This document shows positions 8,756-17,907 of a stretch of DNA of 46,148 nucleotides, piece by piece. The translations under genes and the position numbers were made by a program. Below the pieces are notes generated by a model. That model was given only the letters and a program-made list of their open reading frames with translations. It was not told the origin of the DNA and made no database searches. Numbering within the stretch: the first letter of the stretch is position 1; each line of letters starts with the position of its first letter. The stretch comes from Polyangiaceae bacterium (GTDB lineage Bacteria > Myxococcota > Polyangia > Polyangiales > Polyangiaceae): positions 1 to 46,148 of the forward strand of contig JAICTU010000007.1 in assembly GCA_025936205.1 (NCBI GenBank), in the 5' to 3' direction.

Positions 8756-9940
8756 ATGCAACTTGGTCAGGTGGGCGGGCTCGCCCTGTGCCTCGTGCTC
8801 TGTGCTTGCTCGGGGGATGATGCAAAGCAAGCCGCAGCCAACTCGCTGTCGCTGGTCACGCTGAACAACGCCATCGGCGTCGGGCTCGCGCCGTATGCTC
8901 CCGAGCGTCTCGACGCCATCATTGCCGACCTGCCCGGGCTGGGCGCGGACGTGCTGTGCCTGCAGGAGCTCTGGCAGCCCGTCGACATGGACCGGCTGAC
9001 GCTCGCCCTCGCCGCCGAGTATCCCTATACCCAGCGCGCGGTGCAAGTCACGGGCGGGGCCGCCGGAGCGGCGTGCAGCAAGGCCGAGGCAGACTCCTTG
9101 CTCACTTGCTTGAACGATCAGTGCGCCGGGGTGGAGAACGCGGGCCTGCCGTTGTGCGCGATCGCCAGCTGCGCCGATGCCTTCTCGGCCGTGTCGATGA
9201 GCTGCCAGCAGTGTGTGATCGCCAATCAAGCTGCGGATGACGTGCAGCACCTGGTGCAGATCTGCTCCGCCGCGGACGGTGAGGCCGCCTCGTACCAGGA
9301 TCAGAACGGCCTCTTGTTGCTCTCGAAGCTACCGCTCGTCGAACCCGACTTCTTGCGGCTCGAGTCCGCGCTCGGAGATCGCGGCGTGCTCTCGGCGCGC
9401 ATCGACACGGGCCTCGCGGGCCCGGTGCGCCTGTACTGCACGCACCTGGCCGCGACGCTCAGCGAGGTGCCGTACACGGGGCCTTACGGATCGTGGCAGG
9501 GCGAGCGGGTGGAGCAGATTGAGCGCTGGCTCGGCTGGGTCGACGAGACGCGCGGCTCCGGGGAGCGAGCGGTGTTGATGGGCGACCTCAACTGCGGGCC
9601 GGAGACGGCCCTGGCGCACAGCGCGAGCCCCGACGCTTATGCGCGCTTCATCGAGGCAGGCTTCGAAGACCCGTACGCGGACGACGACGGACGCTGCACC
9701 TTCTGCGGCAGCAATCCCCTGAACGCCGCCGTCGGCGATCCCGACGAGGGCGCGCTGATCGACCACATCCTGTTTTCGGGCACGCCGAGCTCGCTCACGA
9801 GTCTTTCTGCCTCGCTGGCGCGCACCGTCGGGCGCGTTCTGGATCAGCCGATCGAGGTCGAGGCCGGCGGCAGCACCATCGAGACCGCCCACTCCGATCA
9901 TTACGGGGTGCAAGTCACACTTTCCCGCGAGCGGCCATGA
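8756..9940 (+). CDS. Endonuclease/exonuclease/phosphatase-fold lipoprotein
   Basis: 394 residues from ATG 8756, the codon that starts a lipoprotein signal (lipobox LCAC, Cys18); the open frame upstream lacks one. The metal-dependent EEP fold is complete: Asn38 in TLNNAIG, catalytic-site Glu71 in LCLQELW, the GDLNCGP loop (Asp/Asn), and SDH near the C-terminus with His382. The family includes DNases, sphingomyelinases and inositol phosphatases; a secreted lipase-like or nuclease role is possible. An insert of about 75 residues after the first third carries eight cysteines and is unusual for the fold. The stop overlaps the next start as ATGA (9937-9940). Confidence 0.85.
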   Translation: MQLGQVGGLALCLVLCACSGDDAKQAAANSLSLVTLNNAIGVGLAPYAPERLDAIIADLPGLGADVLCLQELWQPVDMDRLTLALAAEYPYTQRAVQVTGGAAGAACSKAEADSLLTCLNDQCAGVENAGLPLCAIASCADAFSAVSMSCQQCVIANQAADDVQHLVQICSAADGEAASYQDQNGLLLLSKLPLVEPDFLRLESALGDRGVLSARIDTGLAGPVRLYCTHLAATLSEVPYTGPYGSWQGERVEQIERWLGWVDETRGSGERAVLMGDLNCGPETALAHSASPDAYARFIEAGFEDPYADDDGRCTFCGSNPLNAAVGDPDEGALIDHILFSGTPSSLTSLSASLARTVGRVLDQPIEVEAGGSTIETAHSDHYGVQVTLSRERP

Positions 9941-10647
9941 GCGCCCGCCTGCTCTTCGGGTGCGCCGCGCTGGGCGTGCTCGGGCTGTCGCTGCCGGCGC
10001 ATGCCGACAGCGCGAGGGAGCCCGGTCGCCTGCGCCTCGGACTGCGTACCGGCTTCGCGCTGCCGTACGGTCGCTTTGCCGCCGTGCGGACGCTTGCGAC
10101 CTTTCGCGATACGAACGTGCACGCGCTCTCCGACGAGATCCATGGCGCCATCCCGATCTGGCTCGACGCCGGCTATCAGCTGACGCCGCAGCTGATGCTG
10201 GGTGGCTACGCCGCCCTGGGCCTGGTGTTTCCCAGGGTCGCGCCGGCGACGCAGCCTCTGAGCGGGGGCTGCCCGGAGAATTTCGACTGCTCCGGTCTCG
10301 GCTGGCGCCTCGGTATTCAGGCGGAGTACCGCTTTCCGACGGGGCCGCTGCGGCCGTGGCTCGCGTTGGGCCTGGGCTACGAGTGGGTGCACAGCCACAT
10401 CCAGGGCCAGCAGCTGGACATCGAGCTCGCCTCCTGGCACTCGGGCCCCGAGTTCCTGCATCTGCAGGGCGGCGCCGACTTCCAGCTGAGTCAGGCCCTG
10501 GCGGTCGGTCCCTTCCTCGCGCTCACCGCCATGCAATACACGAGTTGCAGCCTGGAATTTCTGGGACAGAGCCAGCCCTGCCGGCTCGATCAGCAGGCCT
10601 GGCACGGCTGGATCTCCTTCGGCATGCGCGGCGCGCTGCAGCTCTGA
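9937..10647 (+). CDS. Exported outer-membrane beta-barrel-like protein
   Basis: 236 residues with a cleavable signal peptide (LGVLGLSLPAHA then DSA). The mature part alternates aromatic and glycine-rich strands (LGLRTGFALPYGRF, LMLGGYAALGLVF, WLALGLGYEWVHSH, FGMRGALQL) and ends with a hydrophobic residue, as small outer-membrane barrels do. Two cysteines in GCPENFDC may form a disulphide in a loop. It is translationally coupled to the EEP lipoprotein, suggesting a shared cell-surface job. No specific family is recognised. Confidence 0.7.
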   Translation: MSARLLFGCAALGVLGLSLPAHADSAREPGRLRLGLRTGFALPYGRFAAVRTLATFRDTNVHALSDEIHGAIPIWLDAGYQLTPQLMLGGYAALGLVFPRVAPATQPLSGGCPENFDCSGLGWRLGIQAEYRFPTGPLRPWLALGLGYEWVHSHIQGQQLDIELASWHSGPEFLHLQGGADFQLSQALAVGPFLALTAMQYTSCSLEFLGQSQPCRLDQQAWHGWISFGMRGALQL

Positions 10648-10791
10648 GCCGCGGCGAGAAAGCTTCCCCGGGGGGCCTGTCGCCAATTTCCACGCCGCAG
10701 TTCGCACCGCTGCAACTCCGCCCTGGCATGCGGCTGGCACTCGGCTTGCTTGAGAGCAGGTGTTTCCTCGCAACGAAGAAAGGACCAACAC

Positions 10792-11283
10792 ATGCGAACC
10801 AATAGTTGCCTCCATCGATGTGCGGCGGGCGTGCTGGCACTGGGTCTGATTGGCACTGCCGGAACGGCATCGGCGCAGCAGACCGTAGTTGTGCCGACGG
10901 AGAGCGAGCACACGGTTTCGCGTGGTCCCAGCGCTTACCTGTTCAGCTCGGGCCTGATCACCACCGGGCTCTCGTACACGCCGGCGCTGATCGTCGCCAT
11001 CAACAGCGACCGCTCCGAGGACAAATACCTGTACGCGCCCTTCGTGGGCCCCTGGATGGACCTGGCGGCCCGCGATGGCGGCAGCAAGGTCGACAAGACG
11101 CTGCTGGTGGTCGACGGTGTGTTCCAGACCATCGGCTTGATCCAGATCGTGGGTTCGTTCATCTTCACCGGCAGCACCGAAACGGCGAAGAGCGACGAGG
11201 GCACCTCGCTGGCGAGCCGCACCGTGGTGGCTCCGGCGCGCGTGGGCGACGCCTACGGCCTGGTCGCTGTCGGCAACTTCTGA
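10792..11283 (+). CDS. Exported hypothetical protein
   Basis: 163 residues from ATG 10792, preceded by a GAAGAAAGGA ribosome site. Signal peptide: Arg/Cys n-region, hydrophobic core VLALGLIGTAG, cut after TASA. The mature part has two hydrophobic stretches (SAYLFSSGLITTGLSYTPAL and VFQTIGLIQIVGSFIFTG) separated by a polar loop, so it may be a small envelope membrane protein. I do not recognise a family. It stands alone between the barrel protein and the glycosyltransferase. Confidence 0.65.
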   Translation: MRTNSCLHRCAAGVLALGLIGTAGTASAQQTVVVPTESEHTVSRGPSAYLFSSGLITTGLSYTPALIVAINSDRSEDKYLYAPFVGPWMDLAARDGGSKVDKTLLVVDGVFQTIGLIQIVGSFIFTGSTETAKSDEGTSLASRTVVAPARVGDAYGLVAVGNF

Positions 11284-11333
11284 GCGGGCCTCTGTTGCGG
11301 CGTGGCGCGGGACGGCGCAAGCTGTCCCGCGCG

Positions 11334-12350
11334 ATGCTGGTCTCGGTGCTGGTGCCCGTGTTCAACGCTGCGGGCACCCTGCCGAGCACGCTGGAGAGCA
11401 TTCGACGCCAGCGCGGCGTGGAGCTCGAGTGCGTGCTGGTGGATGATGGCTCGACGGATGGCAGTGCGGCACTGCTGCAACGGTTCGCCGAGCTCGACCC
11501 GCGGCTGCGTGTTCATGCGATCGAGCACCGCGGTATCGTGGGCGCGCTGCTGTACGGGCTCGAGCGCTGTCTGGGGCGCTACGTGGCGCGCATGGACGCC
11601 GATGACATCATGCACTCGCAGCGCCTGGCAGCGCAGGTAGCCCTGCTCGAGTCGCAGCCGAAGCTCGCCGGTGCCGGCTGCCACGTCCGGCTCTTTCCCA
11701 GGCCGCGGCCGAGCCAGCAGCCCCGGAGGGAGTATGAGCACTGGCTGAACTCCGTGCGCGGCCCGGGCGACGTGGCGCGCGAGTGTTTCATCGAATGTCC
11801 GCTCGCGCATCCGACGTGGATGCTGCGCCGCGAGATCATTCAGCGCTTCGGCTACCGCGACATGGGCTGGCCCGAGGACTATGATCTGCTGCTGCGCTTG
11901 CTCGGCGGCGGGCATGCGCTCGGCGTCGTGCCGCGCCGCTTGTTGCACTGGCGGGACAGTCCGCAGCGCCTCTCGCGGCGCTCGGAGGTCTACAGCGATG
12001 GGCGCTTCGTGGCGGCCAAAGCGCACTACCTGGCGCAAACTTGGCTGGCGCGCCACGCCCGCTACGTGCTGTGGGGCTACGGTGAGACGGGGCGCGCACT
12101 GTGCCGAGCTTTGCAGCAGCACAGCCGGCACCCGCACGCCATCGTCGAGGTCCATCCGGGCCGCCTCGGCCAGCGCATTCAGGGTGCGCCGGTGATCGGG
12201 CCCGAGCAGCTGCTCGCAGCCCGGCGCGTCGCCGGAGGCGCGCTGCCGATCGTGGTCTGCGTGGCGCGCAGCTCCCCGCGCGGGCAAGCGCGTGCGGCGC
12301 TCGAGCAGCTGGGTCTGCGCGAGCAGCACGACTTCATCTGCGCTGCCTGA
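11334..12350 (+). CDS. Family 2 glycosyltransferase with C-terminal nucleotide-binding-like domain
   Basis: 338 residues from ATG 11334. The GT-A/GT2 domain begins at once (VSVLVPVFNAAGTLPSTLES), has VDDGSTDGS for nucleotide binding, MDADD as the metal-binding DxD, and the acceptor-side PEDYDLLLRLL. After about residue 240 a Rossmann-like segment appears (YVLWGYGETGRALCRAL), resembling the N-terminal part of PglD-type sugar acyltransferases but without the hexapeptide repeats. GT2 enzymes transfer sugars in polysaccharide or glycolipid synthesis. The donor is unknown and no polysaccharide cluster surrounds the gene. It is convergent with the FHA gene, 18 bases apart. Confidence 0.88.
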   Translation: MLVSVLVPVFNAAGTLPSTLESIRRQRGVELECVLVDDGSTDGSAALLQRFAELDPRLRVHAIEHRGIVGALLYGLERCLGRYVARMDADDIMHSQRLAAQVALLESQPKLAGAGCHVRLFPRPRPSQQPRREYEHWLNSVRGPGDVARECFIECPLAHPTWMLRREIIQRFGYRDMGWPEDYDLLLRLLGGGHALGVVPRRLLHWRDSPQRLSRRSEVYSDGRFVAAKAHYLAQTWLARHARYVLWGYGETGRALCRALQQHSRHPHAIVEVHPGRLGQRIQGAPVIGPEQLLAARRVAGGALPIVVCVARSSPRGQARAALEQLGLREQHDFICAA

Positions 12351-12368
12351 GCGGCGAGCAGCTGGGCT

Positions 12369-13589
12369 TCAGCCCTTGCCGTCCTCCAGGCGGGCGTGCA
12401 GCGCGCAGATCTGCGTGACCAACTCGCGTTGCGCGGCATCGAAGTCTTCGCGGCGCAGCTCCAGCAGCTCGACGTAGCGCCGGAAGGAGGGGAGCTTCCG
12501 AGGCTGGACGTTCGCCAGCACGTCGCTCAGCCGCTCGATCAGCTCTCGAGACAGCGGCGCGGGCAACGCCGAATGGAGACGGAAGGCGTAGTCGAGCCAG
12601 GCGGCGTCCCCGCTGCCTCGGGCCAGATGTAGGGCAACCAGCGTGCCCGTCCGGGCGTCGGCCTCCGAGATCTGCTGCCCCTGGTCCACGCGCTGGAGGA
12701 GGGCGTCGAGCGGCTTGCGAGCCACGTCCGCGGGAGGTGTGGTGGAAACCTTACCGGCGGAGGTGGCGGCCAAGCTGGCGAGCGAGAGGATCTCGCTGCC
12801 GGGGTCGGTCTTGGCAGTGGAGCGGCTGCTGCGCGGTTTCGAATCCGGCTGCGGGCGCGCGGGGATCGTCGGCCGCAGTGGCTGCTGCGCAACATTCGAA
12901 ACACACAATTCCAGTGTTTCATTGCCGAGCGTGATCCAGTCGCTCGCTGCGAGACGGTGCGCAGCCTGGAGCCGCACGCCATTCACGTAGGTGCCGTTGG
13001 TGCTGCCGAGATCGCGCACGCTCACGTTGCCGTCCTTGCTCCTCGAAAAGACCGCGTGCTCGCGCGAGCAGAGGCGGTCTCCGAGGGGGATCCCGCAGGC
13101 GAAGGAACGCCCTGCGAGCAACTCCTGGTCGATCGGGAGCTCGAAGACGCGCCCAGCGAGCCGCAACCCCACGCGATCCTCCGGGCGCAGCGGCACTGCG
13201 CCGTCTGCCGAGGACCCGGCCGCGACCCGGCGCATGCGCAGGCTCATCCGGATGCGCTGGGGGGCGCGAACGGAGCGCAGGGTTTGCTCCTCCGGGGTTG
13301 TGTTGGAGAGCTCACCCTCGCTCTCTGGCGCGATCTCTTCGGCGTGGCTGCGGCCCGGGAGAGCGCGGCGTTTGGTCGATTTGGGCCGAAACGGCGCTCG
13401 GTCGCCAGGTGCTGGACGGGCGAACTCTCCGGACACGGAGCTATCCGGCTGCGCCGGCTCGTCCGCGTTCTTGGTCTTGCTCTTCTCGTCCGCCACGTCC
13501 AGCACGACGGCGGCTGCGGTCACGGCGTTTAGTGTCCGACACCAGCGCTTCTCGATCTTCCACCGTTCCCGCTCTGAAGTGTCATTCAT
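12369..13589 (-). CDS. FHA domain protein
   Basis: 406 residues from ATG 13589; a GTG at 13628 would add 13 residues and cannot be excluded. The first 130 residues are charged and low in complexity. The FHA domain (about 155-225) shows GRSFACGIPLGD, SREHAVFSR and DLGSTNGTYVNG, the phosphothreonine-binding residues Arg, Ser, His and Asn being present. A Ser/Pro/Lys linker follows, then a helical C-terminal domain (about 280-406). FHA proteins read Thr phosphorylation. The Ser/Thr kinase gene just upstream on the same strand is the obvious partner, by inference. Confidence 0.85.
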   Translation of the reverse strand: MNDTSERERWKIEKRWCRTLNAVTAAAVVLDVADEKSKTKNADEPAQPDSSVSGEFARPAPGDRAPFRPKSTKRRALPGRSHAEEIAPESEGELSNTTPEEQTLRSVRAPQRIRMSLRMRRVAAGSSADGAVPLRPEDRVGLRLAGRVFELPIDQELLAGRSFACGIPLGDRLCSREHAVFSRSKDGNVSVRDLGSTNGTYVNGVRLQAAHRLAASDWITLGNETLELCVSNVAQQPLRPTIPARPQPDSKPRSSRSTAKTDPGSEILSLASLAATSAGKVSTTPPADVARKPLDALLQRVDQGQQISEADARTGTLVALHLARGSGDAAWLDYAFRLHSALPAPLSRELIERLSDVLANVQPRKLPSFRRYVELLELRREDFDAAQRELVTQICALHARLEDGKG

Positions 13590-13831
13590 AGCAACGGACG
13601 CTGTAGAGGACGCCCGAGCGTTCGGCACTGGCTCGAAGGCCGCCCCGCGCCCGAGATCGCCGAGGCGTTGGCGCGGCCCTCAGCGAGAGCCGCTGCAGCT
13701 CTTCTCGAGCGAGATTGCGCAACGGATCGGCGCTGGAGGGCAGGGATCACAAACCATTTGAGCCAAGTTTCGCGATCCGCATCGTCGCGTTGGGCTCGCT
13801 CGAGCGTGCCGTATGCGTGAGACGCCGTCCG

Positions 13832-15853
13832 TCACTCCGTGACGAACACGAACGGTACGTTCACGACGGTCTCGCCGCGCGCACCTGGGAATTTCCAGGC
13901 GCTCACCTTCTCTTCGATGCAATGCGAGAGCTGCGGGTAGGCGGCGGGCACTCCGGAGCTGCCCACGGACTGCACCTCACCCGACGGCATCACGGTGATG
14001 GTGACGTTCACGCGCGCCGAGCTCGGCGCTCCGGGGGCTCGCGCGCCGACGGCGCGTTGCCAGCAGTCGTCGCGCACCGCGGGGCTGTTGTTGCGGACCG
14101 TGCGCTGCACGCTGGCCTGGTCCAACCCGTCGCCGCTCGCAGCTGGGCTCGAGCTGCGAGCGGTCTCGGGAGAAGGCGCCAGGGACACGCGCTTGCGTTC
14201 GCCTGCGCGGAGCTCCAGCGTCTCGGCGCTGCGCTCTCCGTCGCGCAGAAATGCGACCTCGTGCACGCCGGGCTCGATCACGAAATCCTCGATGGGTGTC
14301 CGCCCGATCGAAGCTCCGTCGACCAGGACCTCCGCGGGGGAGCTGGCGGTGATCGTCAACCACGCCCGGCGCGAGCTTGCCGCGCGCTGGGGCTCGCGCG
14401 CCGGCTTCCAGGGCGGCGCGGTGACGGGCACGCGATCGGAAGGTGTTGCCGGCCCGGAACTGGGCGGCGCGAGCGCCGGCTTCTCCGGCTGCGAGGGCGG
14501 TGCGCTGGCGGTCGGGCTCGGGGCGGGCTGCGCGACGGCAGGCGAGGGGGCTGCGGGAGCCTCCGGCGGCTCCGTCGTGTCCGGTGGCGCCAGCGTGGCT
14601 GCCGGCGCCAGCGGGACGGCTGGTTGCTCCGTGACACTTGCCTGCGCCGTGCTCGGCAGCTCCTTCGGAACAGCCGGAGCGGGAGACGTCGTGCTCAGGC
14701 TCTGCACGTCCACCGTTTCACGAGAGCGATCGTGGGTCGGGGAACGCGAAGCCAGGGCGCGCAGCGCGATCAGCAGCAGCGCCAGCACGCCCAGCCCGCT
14801 CAGCCCGGCCATCACCAGAGCGAGCCGTCGGTGCGGCTCCGGGCTGGGCCTGAGCGTTGCCGCTCCCGGGCGCAGCAACACCGTCGTGCCCGAGTGCGCG
14901 GGCGGCGGCATGCCCGCGAGCACCTCATCCAGCAGGCTCACCGGCGGCGCGAACGGCGTCTGCAAGGGAGTATCGGGAGCCACCTCGGGCAGCCCGCAAG
15001 CGGCCGCCACGAGCCGCCGCAGCTCGATGGATGCCTCGCGCACCGTCTGAAACCGCTGCGTCACGTCGCGCTCGCAGGCACGCGCGAACCAGGCATCGAA
15101 GCCAGGGGGCACCGCGCCGCGCTGCGAGGGGATGGGCAAGGGCTGCAGGCAGACCGCGAGCACCAGGTTGACCAGCGTGTCCTCGGCGAAGGGCGGCGTG
15201 CCGATGAAGCACTCGTAGGCGATCACCCCCAGCGACCAGATGTCGGCGCGCTGATCGAGGTGCTTGCTCGCCTGCAGCTGCTCCGGGCTCGCATACACCG
15301 GGCTCCCCAAAAACTCGCCGGTGCGTGTGCTGCTACTGGGGGGAGCGTCCAGCGGCGAAGCCGACTTGGCGATGCCAAAATCGAGCAGCTTGACGATCTC
15401 CTCCTCGTCGTTGCGCACGAGGAAGATGTTGCCGGGCTTCAGGTCGCGATGGACGATGCCCGCGTCGTGCGCGCGCCCCACGGCACGCGCCACCTGCCGC
15501 AGGATGTGCTCGGCGAGCAGCCAGTTCGTGAAGCGACCGTCGCGCGCCAGCCGCGCCGCCAGCGATTCGCCCTCCAGCAGCTCCATGGCGATGAAGGGCA
15601 CGCCCTCGTGCAGCCCGTAGTCCAGGATCTGCACCACGTGCGGGCTGCGCAGGGAAGCTGCGGTGCGCGCCTCGCGCAAAAAGCGCTCGGTGCCGGCCGG
15701 CGTCGCCGCCACCTCCTTGCCCATCAGCTTGACCGCAACCAGCGAGTCGAGGTCCACGTGGCGCGCGAGCCACACCGAGCCCATGCCGCCCGCGCCGAGC
15801 TGCCCGATCAGGCGATATTTGTGCGCCAGAACCGGCTGGTCGGGCGTCAGCAT
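13832..15853 (-). CDS. Transmembrane Ser/Thr protein kinase with PEGA and AgmX/PglI-like C-terminal domains
   Basis: 673 residues. The kinase domain (about 12-280) is complete: GAGGMGSVWLA glycine loop, Lys42 in VAVKLM, HRDLKPGN (Asp137), DFGIAKS (Asp158), and GSPVYASPEQL in the activation segment. One membrane helix spans about 344-366. A long Pro/Ala linker follows, then a PEGA-like repeat (about 495-560: LTITASSPAEVLVDGASIG and the IEPGVHEVAFLRDGE strand). The last 100 residues (VNVTITVMPSGEVQSVGSSG, then CIEEKVSAWKFP) resemble the TonB-like C-terminal domain of AgmX/PglI proteins. The outside part probably senses or binds envelope components while the kinase works in the cytoplasm. The FHA gene downstream is a likely reader. 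Confidence 0.93.
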   Translation of the reverse strand: MLTPDQPVLAHKYRLIGQLGAGGMGSVWLARHVDLDSLVAVKLMGKEVAATPAGTERFLREARTAASLRSPHVVQILDYGLHEGVPFIAMELLEGESLAARLARDGRFTNWLLAEHILRQVARAVGRAHDAGIVHRDLKPGNIFLVRNDEEEIVKLLDFGIAKSASPLDAPPSSSTRTGEFLGSPVYASPEQLQASKHLDQRADIWSLGVIAYECFIGTPPFAEDTLVNLVLAVCLQPLPIPSQRGAVPPGFDAWFARACERDVTQRFQTVREASIELRRLVAAACGLPEVAPDTPLQTPFAPPVSLLDEVLAGMPPPAHSGTTVLLRPGAATLRPSPEPHRRLALVMAGLSGLGVLALLLIALRALASRSPTHDRSRETVDVQSLSTTSPAPAVPKELPSTAQASVTEQPAVPLAPAATLAPPDTTEPPEAPAAPSPAVAQPAPSPTASAPPSQPEKPALAPPSSGPATPSDRVPVTAPPWKPAREPQRAASSRRAWLTITASSPAEVLVDGASIGRTPIEDFVIEPGVHEVAFLRDGERSAETLELRAGERKRVSLAPSPETARSSSPAASGDGLDQASVQRTVRNNSPAVRDDCWQRAVGARAPGAPSSARVNVTITVMPSGEVQSVGSSGVPAAYPQLSHCIEEKVSAWKFPGARGETVVNVPFVFVTE

Positions 15854-16094
15854 GTGTCAGCTTCCAAGGGCAAAAACTAACACAGTCTACGGCCATTCGC
15901 CCCGCAGGGCGCAGTTTCTGGCAACCCGGCGCGCTGCACTGCAGCCAAGCCCAACTCCACTCGGAAAAAACAGCCTGAATCCGCCGATCGAGGGGAGATG
16001 GGCCGGGCCTCCGCCGTACGGCGCCGCCCGGCACCTCGGGGCACTGACGACGGCGTGCTTGTTGCACACCTACTTCGCGAGACAGGAGGCCAAC

Positions 16095-16700
16095 ATGCGG
16101 CGATTCTCGAAGGCATCGGCGCGCCGGGTGCTCCACGCCCTCGTTCGCCTGGGCCCAGGCTGCTGTGCGCTGGCGTGGAGCACGGCCTGTACGGCTCCGG
16201 CACAATTCGGACGCACCAGTACCGCGCCTGCGCCAAGCGCGATTTCCGGCGGTCCTACCCTCGCCACCCACGCTCCCGCCCCGGGGAGGCGTGATCACCA
16301 CGCCCCATTGGCGCCACCGCCACTGTATCCGGACGAGAGCAAAGTGGGGGCGCCGTGGTCTGGTCTGCAGCTCGCCGTGACACCCGCGGCGCAGGGCATT
16401 TTTGTTGGCCAAGTGAGCCGTGACTCACCGGCGGAATCCTCGGGCATCCTTGCCGGTGATTTCATTTTCGAGCTCAGTGGGCACCCAGTCAGCGACGCAC
16501 GGGAGATCCAATCCGAGGTCGAACATGTTGGCATCGGGGGCAGCGTGCGCCTCGGTGTGCATCGCGGCAGTCACGTGCGGCTGTTTCGCGTCGAGCCCGT
16601 CCCCAAGCCCGCCGCGGCGTCCACGGAGGAGGCCAGCGCGCAAAGCGCGGCGACACCTCAGCCGTCAGCAGAGCTGGAAGAGAGCCGTCGCGGCAACTGA
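16095..16700 (+). CDS. PDZ-domain exported protein
   Basis: 201 residues from ATG 16095, with a perfect AGGAGG ribosome site at 16084-16089. The N-terminus looks like a signal sequence, possibly a weak lipobox (STAC), and is followed by an Ala/Pro/Thr-rich linker. Residues about 95-170 form a PDZ domain: GIFVGQVSRDSPAESSGILA, GDFIFELSGHPVSD and VRLGVHRGSHVRLF. There is no protease domain. Stand-alone PDZ proteins bind C-terminal peptides as adaptors. It is divergent from the kinase gene and convergent with the response regulator gene, 11 bases apart. Confidence 0.75.
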   Translation: MRRFSKASARRVLHALVRLGPGCCALAWSTACTAPAQFGRTSTAPAPSAISGGPTLATHAPAPGRRDHHAPLAPPPLYPDESKVGAPWSGLQLAVTPAAQGIFVGQVSRDSPAESSGILAGDFIFELSGHPVSDAREIQSEVEHVGIGGSVRLGVHRGSHVRLFRVEPVPKPAAASTEEASAQSAATPQPSAELEESRRGN

Positions 16701-16711
16701 ACACGGCTGGC

Positions 16712-17419
16712 TCAGGGGTCGTCCTCAGGCCGGTTCGGTTCTCCCGCCTCGGAAGGTTGCAGGACGTAGCCCACGCCACGGACGCTGCGGATCAGTTTGA
16801 CCGGAAAGGGCGCATCCAATTTCGTGCGCAGCCGGCGGATCGCGACGTCCACGATGTTGGTCTCGGTCTCGAAATGGATGTCCCAGACTTGCTCGGCGAG
16901 AAACTTGCGCGACAGCACCTCGCCTGCATGACGCGCGAACAAGCAGAGCATCAGGAATTGCTTGGACGTCAAATCCAGGCGGCGCCCCGCACGCGTTGCT
17001 GTGGCGCGGGCGACATCTATTTCGAGGTCTGCGATGCGCAGGCGATCGGGGTGTCGAGGTGGGGTCCTTCTCAAGACGGACCGGATGCGGGCCAACAATT
17101 CCGAAAAGGCAAACGGCTTGACCAGGTAGTCGTCTGCGCCGAGCTCCAGCCCCTTGACTCGATCTTGCACCGAGTCTCGGGCAGTCAGGAAGAGTACTGG
17201 CGTATTGTCCCCGCTGCTTCGCATTTCCCGAAGCAGCGACCAGCCGTCCCGCTCCGGCAGCATCACGTCCATCACGATTAGCTCGTACTGCCTCGATTGA
17301 ATCGCGAGGAACCCTTGCTGGCCGCTCTGGGCCGTTTCCACGATAAAGCCGCGTTCCGTCAGACCCTGCGAGAGATACGCGAGGGTCTTGGGTTCGTCCT
17401 CGATCAGCAGGAGCGCCAT
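16712..17419 (-). CDS. OmpR-family response regulator, CusR/CopR-like
   Basis: 235 residues. Receiver (1-120): acidic EDE at 7-9, phospho-acceptor Asp51 in VMDVMLPERDGW, LTARDS and the invariant Lys in DYLVKPFAF. Winged helix (about 130-225): LTSKQFLMLCLFARHAGEVL, then TNIVDVAIRRLRTKLD and RSVRGVGYVL. The pattern IEDEPKTLAYLSQGL at the start and LTSKQF in the output domain are typical of heavy-metal regulators (CusR, CopR, IrlR, CzcR). The heavy-metal-type kinase at 19917 is its likely partner. Four CusR-box-like dyads nearby are the likely targets, one being 167 bases before this start, consistent with autoregulation. Confidence 0.88.
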   Translation of the reverse strand: MALLLIEDEPKTLAYLSQGLTERGFIVETAQSGQQGFLAIQSRQYELIVMDVMLPERDGWSLLREMRSSGDNTPVLFLTARDSVQDRVKGLELGADDYLVKPFAFSELLARIRSVLRRTPPRHPDRLRIADLEIDVARATATRAGRRLDLTSKQFLMLCLFARHAGEVLSRKFLAEQVWDIHFETETNIVDVAIRRLRTKLDAPFPVKLIRSVRGVGYVLQPSEAGEPNRPEDDP

Positions 17420-17585
17420 GAACGGAGTGGGTGAAGTTGGCGCTCCCGAAACCGTATGGCCGCGTAGCGCACTGCCATCTTAGCGTCCGAACGGAGCTTC
17501 GGGGATTTATCGGACATCTCGCTCGAGGGGGCGGGCTCGACGCTCACATGGTTTCGCCGTCACTTTACCTTTGATGCGAGCGTGA

Positions 17586-17601
17586 ATGACAGAATTGTAA
17601 T
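17586..17601 (+). promoter_or_regulatory. CusR/CopR-like operator, site A
   Basis: ATGACAGAATTGTAAT. It matches the E. coli CusR box core ATGACAANNTTGTCAT at 12 of 14 specified positions. It lies 167 bases before the response regulator start, on the opposite strand, and 417 bases before the channel gene; it probably serves the regulator. Confidence 0.68.
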
Positions 17602-17891
17602 CCAAAGTGGTGCGCGCCCTCGGCCAGAGGGCTCAGCAAGGGGAGTGGTGCTCGTACGCAGGCGTCCGCATCGACGCCCGCTTCGTGCGTCAGCGGTCAT
17701 CTCCGACTTCCCGCGACGTCCGTTCGCCGAGGTTTGCAGAGTCGCCTTCGGGTCATGACTTGTTCTTCGAGTGATCATGATCGCTGCATAGTCACGGCGA
17801 GGCTCGTGAAAGTTGCGGGTCCTCGGCGGCAGCGCTGAGCATTCGCGCGGGCGCGGCGTTCAATGCGGCTCGACATTTGACGCCCCCGCGA

Positions 17892-17907
17892 ATGACCGAA
17901 TTGTAAT
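17892..17907 (+). promoter_or_regulatory. CusR/CopR-like operator and promoter, site B
   Basis: ATGACCGAATTGTAAT, 112 bases before the channel gene ATG at 18019. A -10-like TAAGTC (17931-17936) starts 23 bases after the dyad, the same spacing as at site D. This fits activation by a regulator bound over the -35 region. Confidence 0.7.

Noticed and set aside
12366..12377. Short dyad GGGCTTCAGCCC-like element between the GT2 and FHA genes as a terminator
   Set aside because: The stem is too short and there is no U-tract on either side.
13715..15880. Open frame of about 720 codons on the plus strand
   Set aside because: Antisense to the Ser/Thr kinase gene, whose domains are unmistakable; no family features in the translation.
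17560..17778. Short minus-strand frame in the regulator/channel gap
   Set aside because: No ribosome site or recognisable motif, and it covers the CusR-like dyad A.
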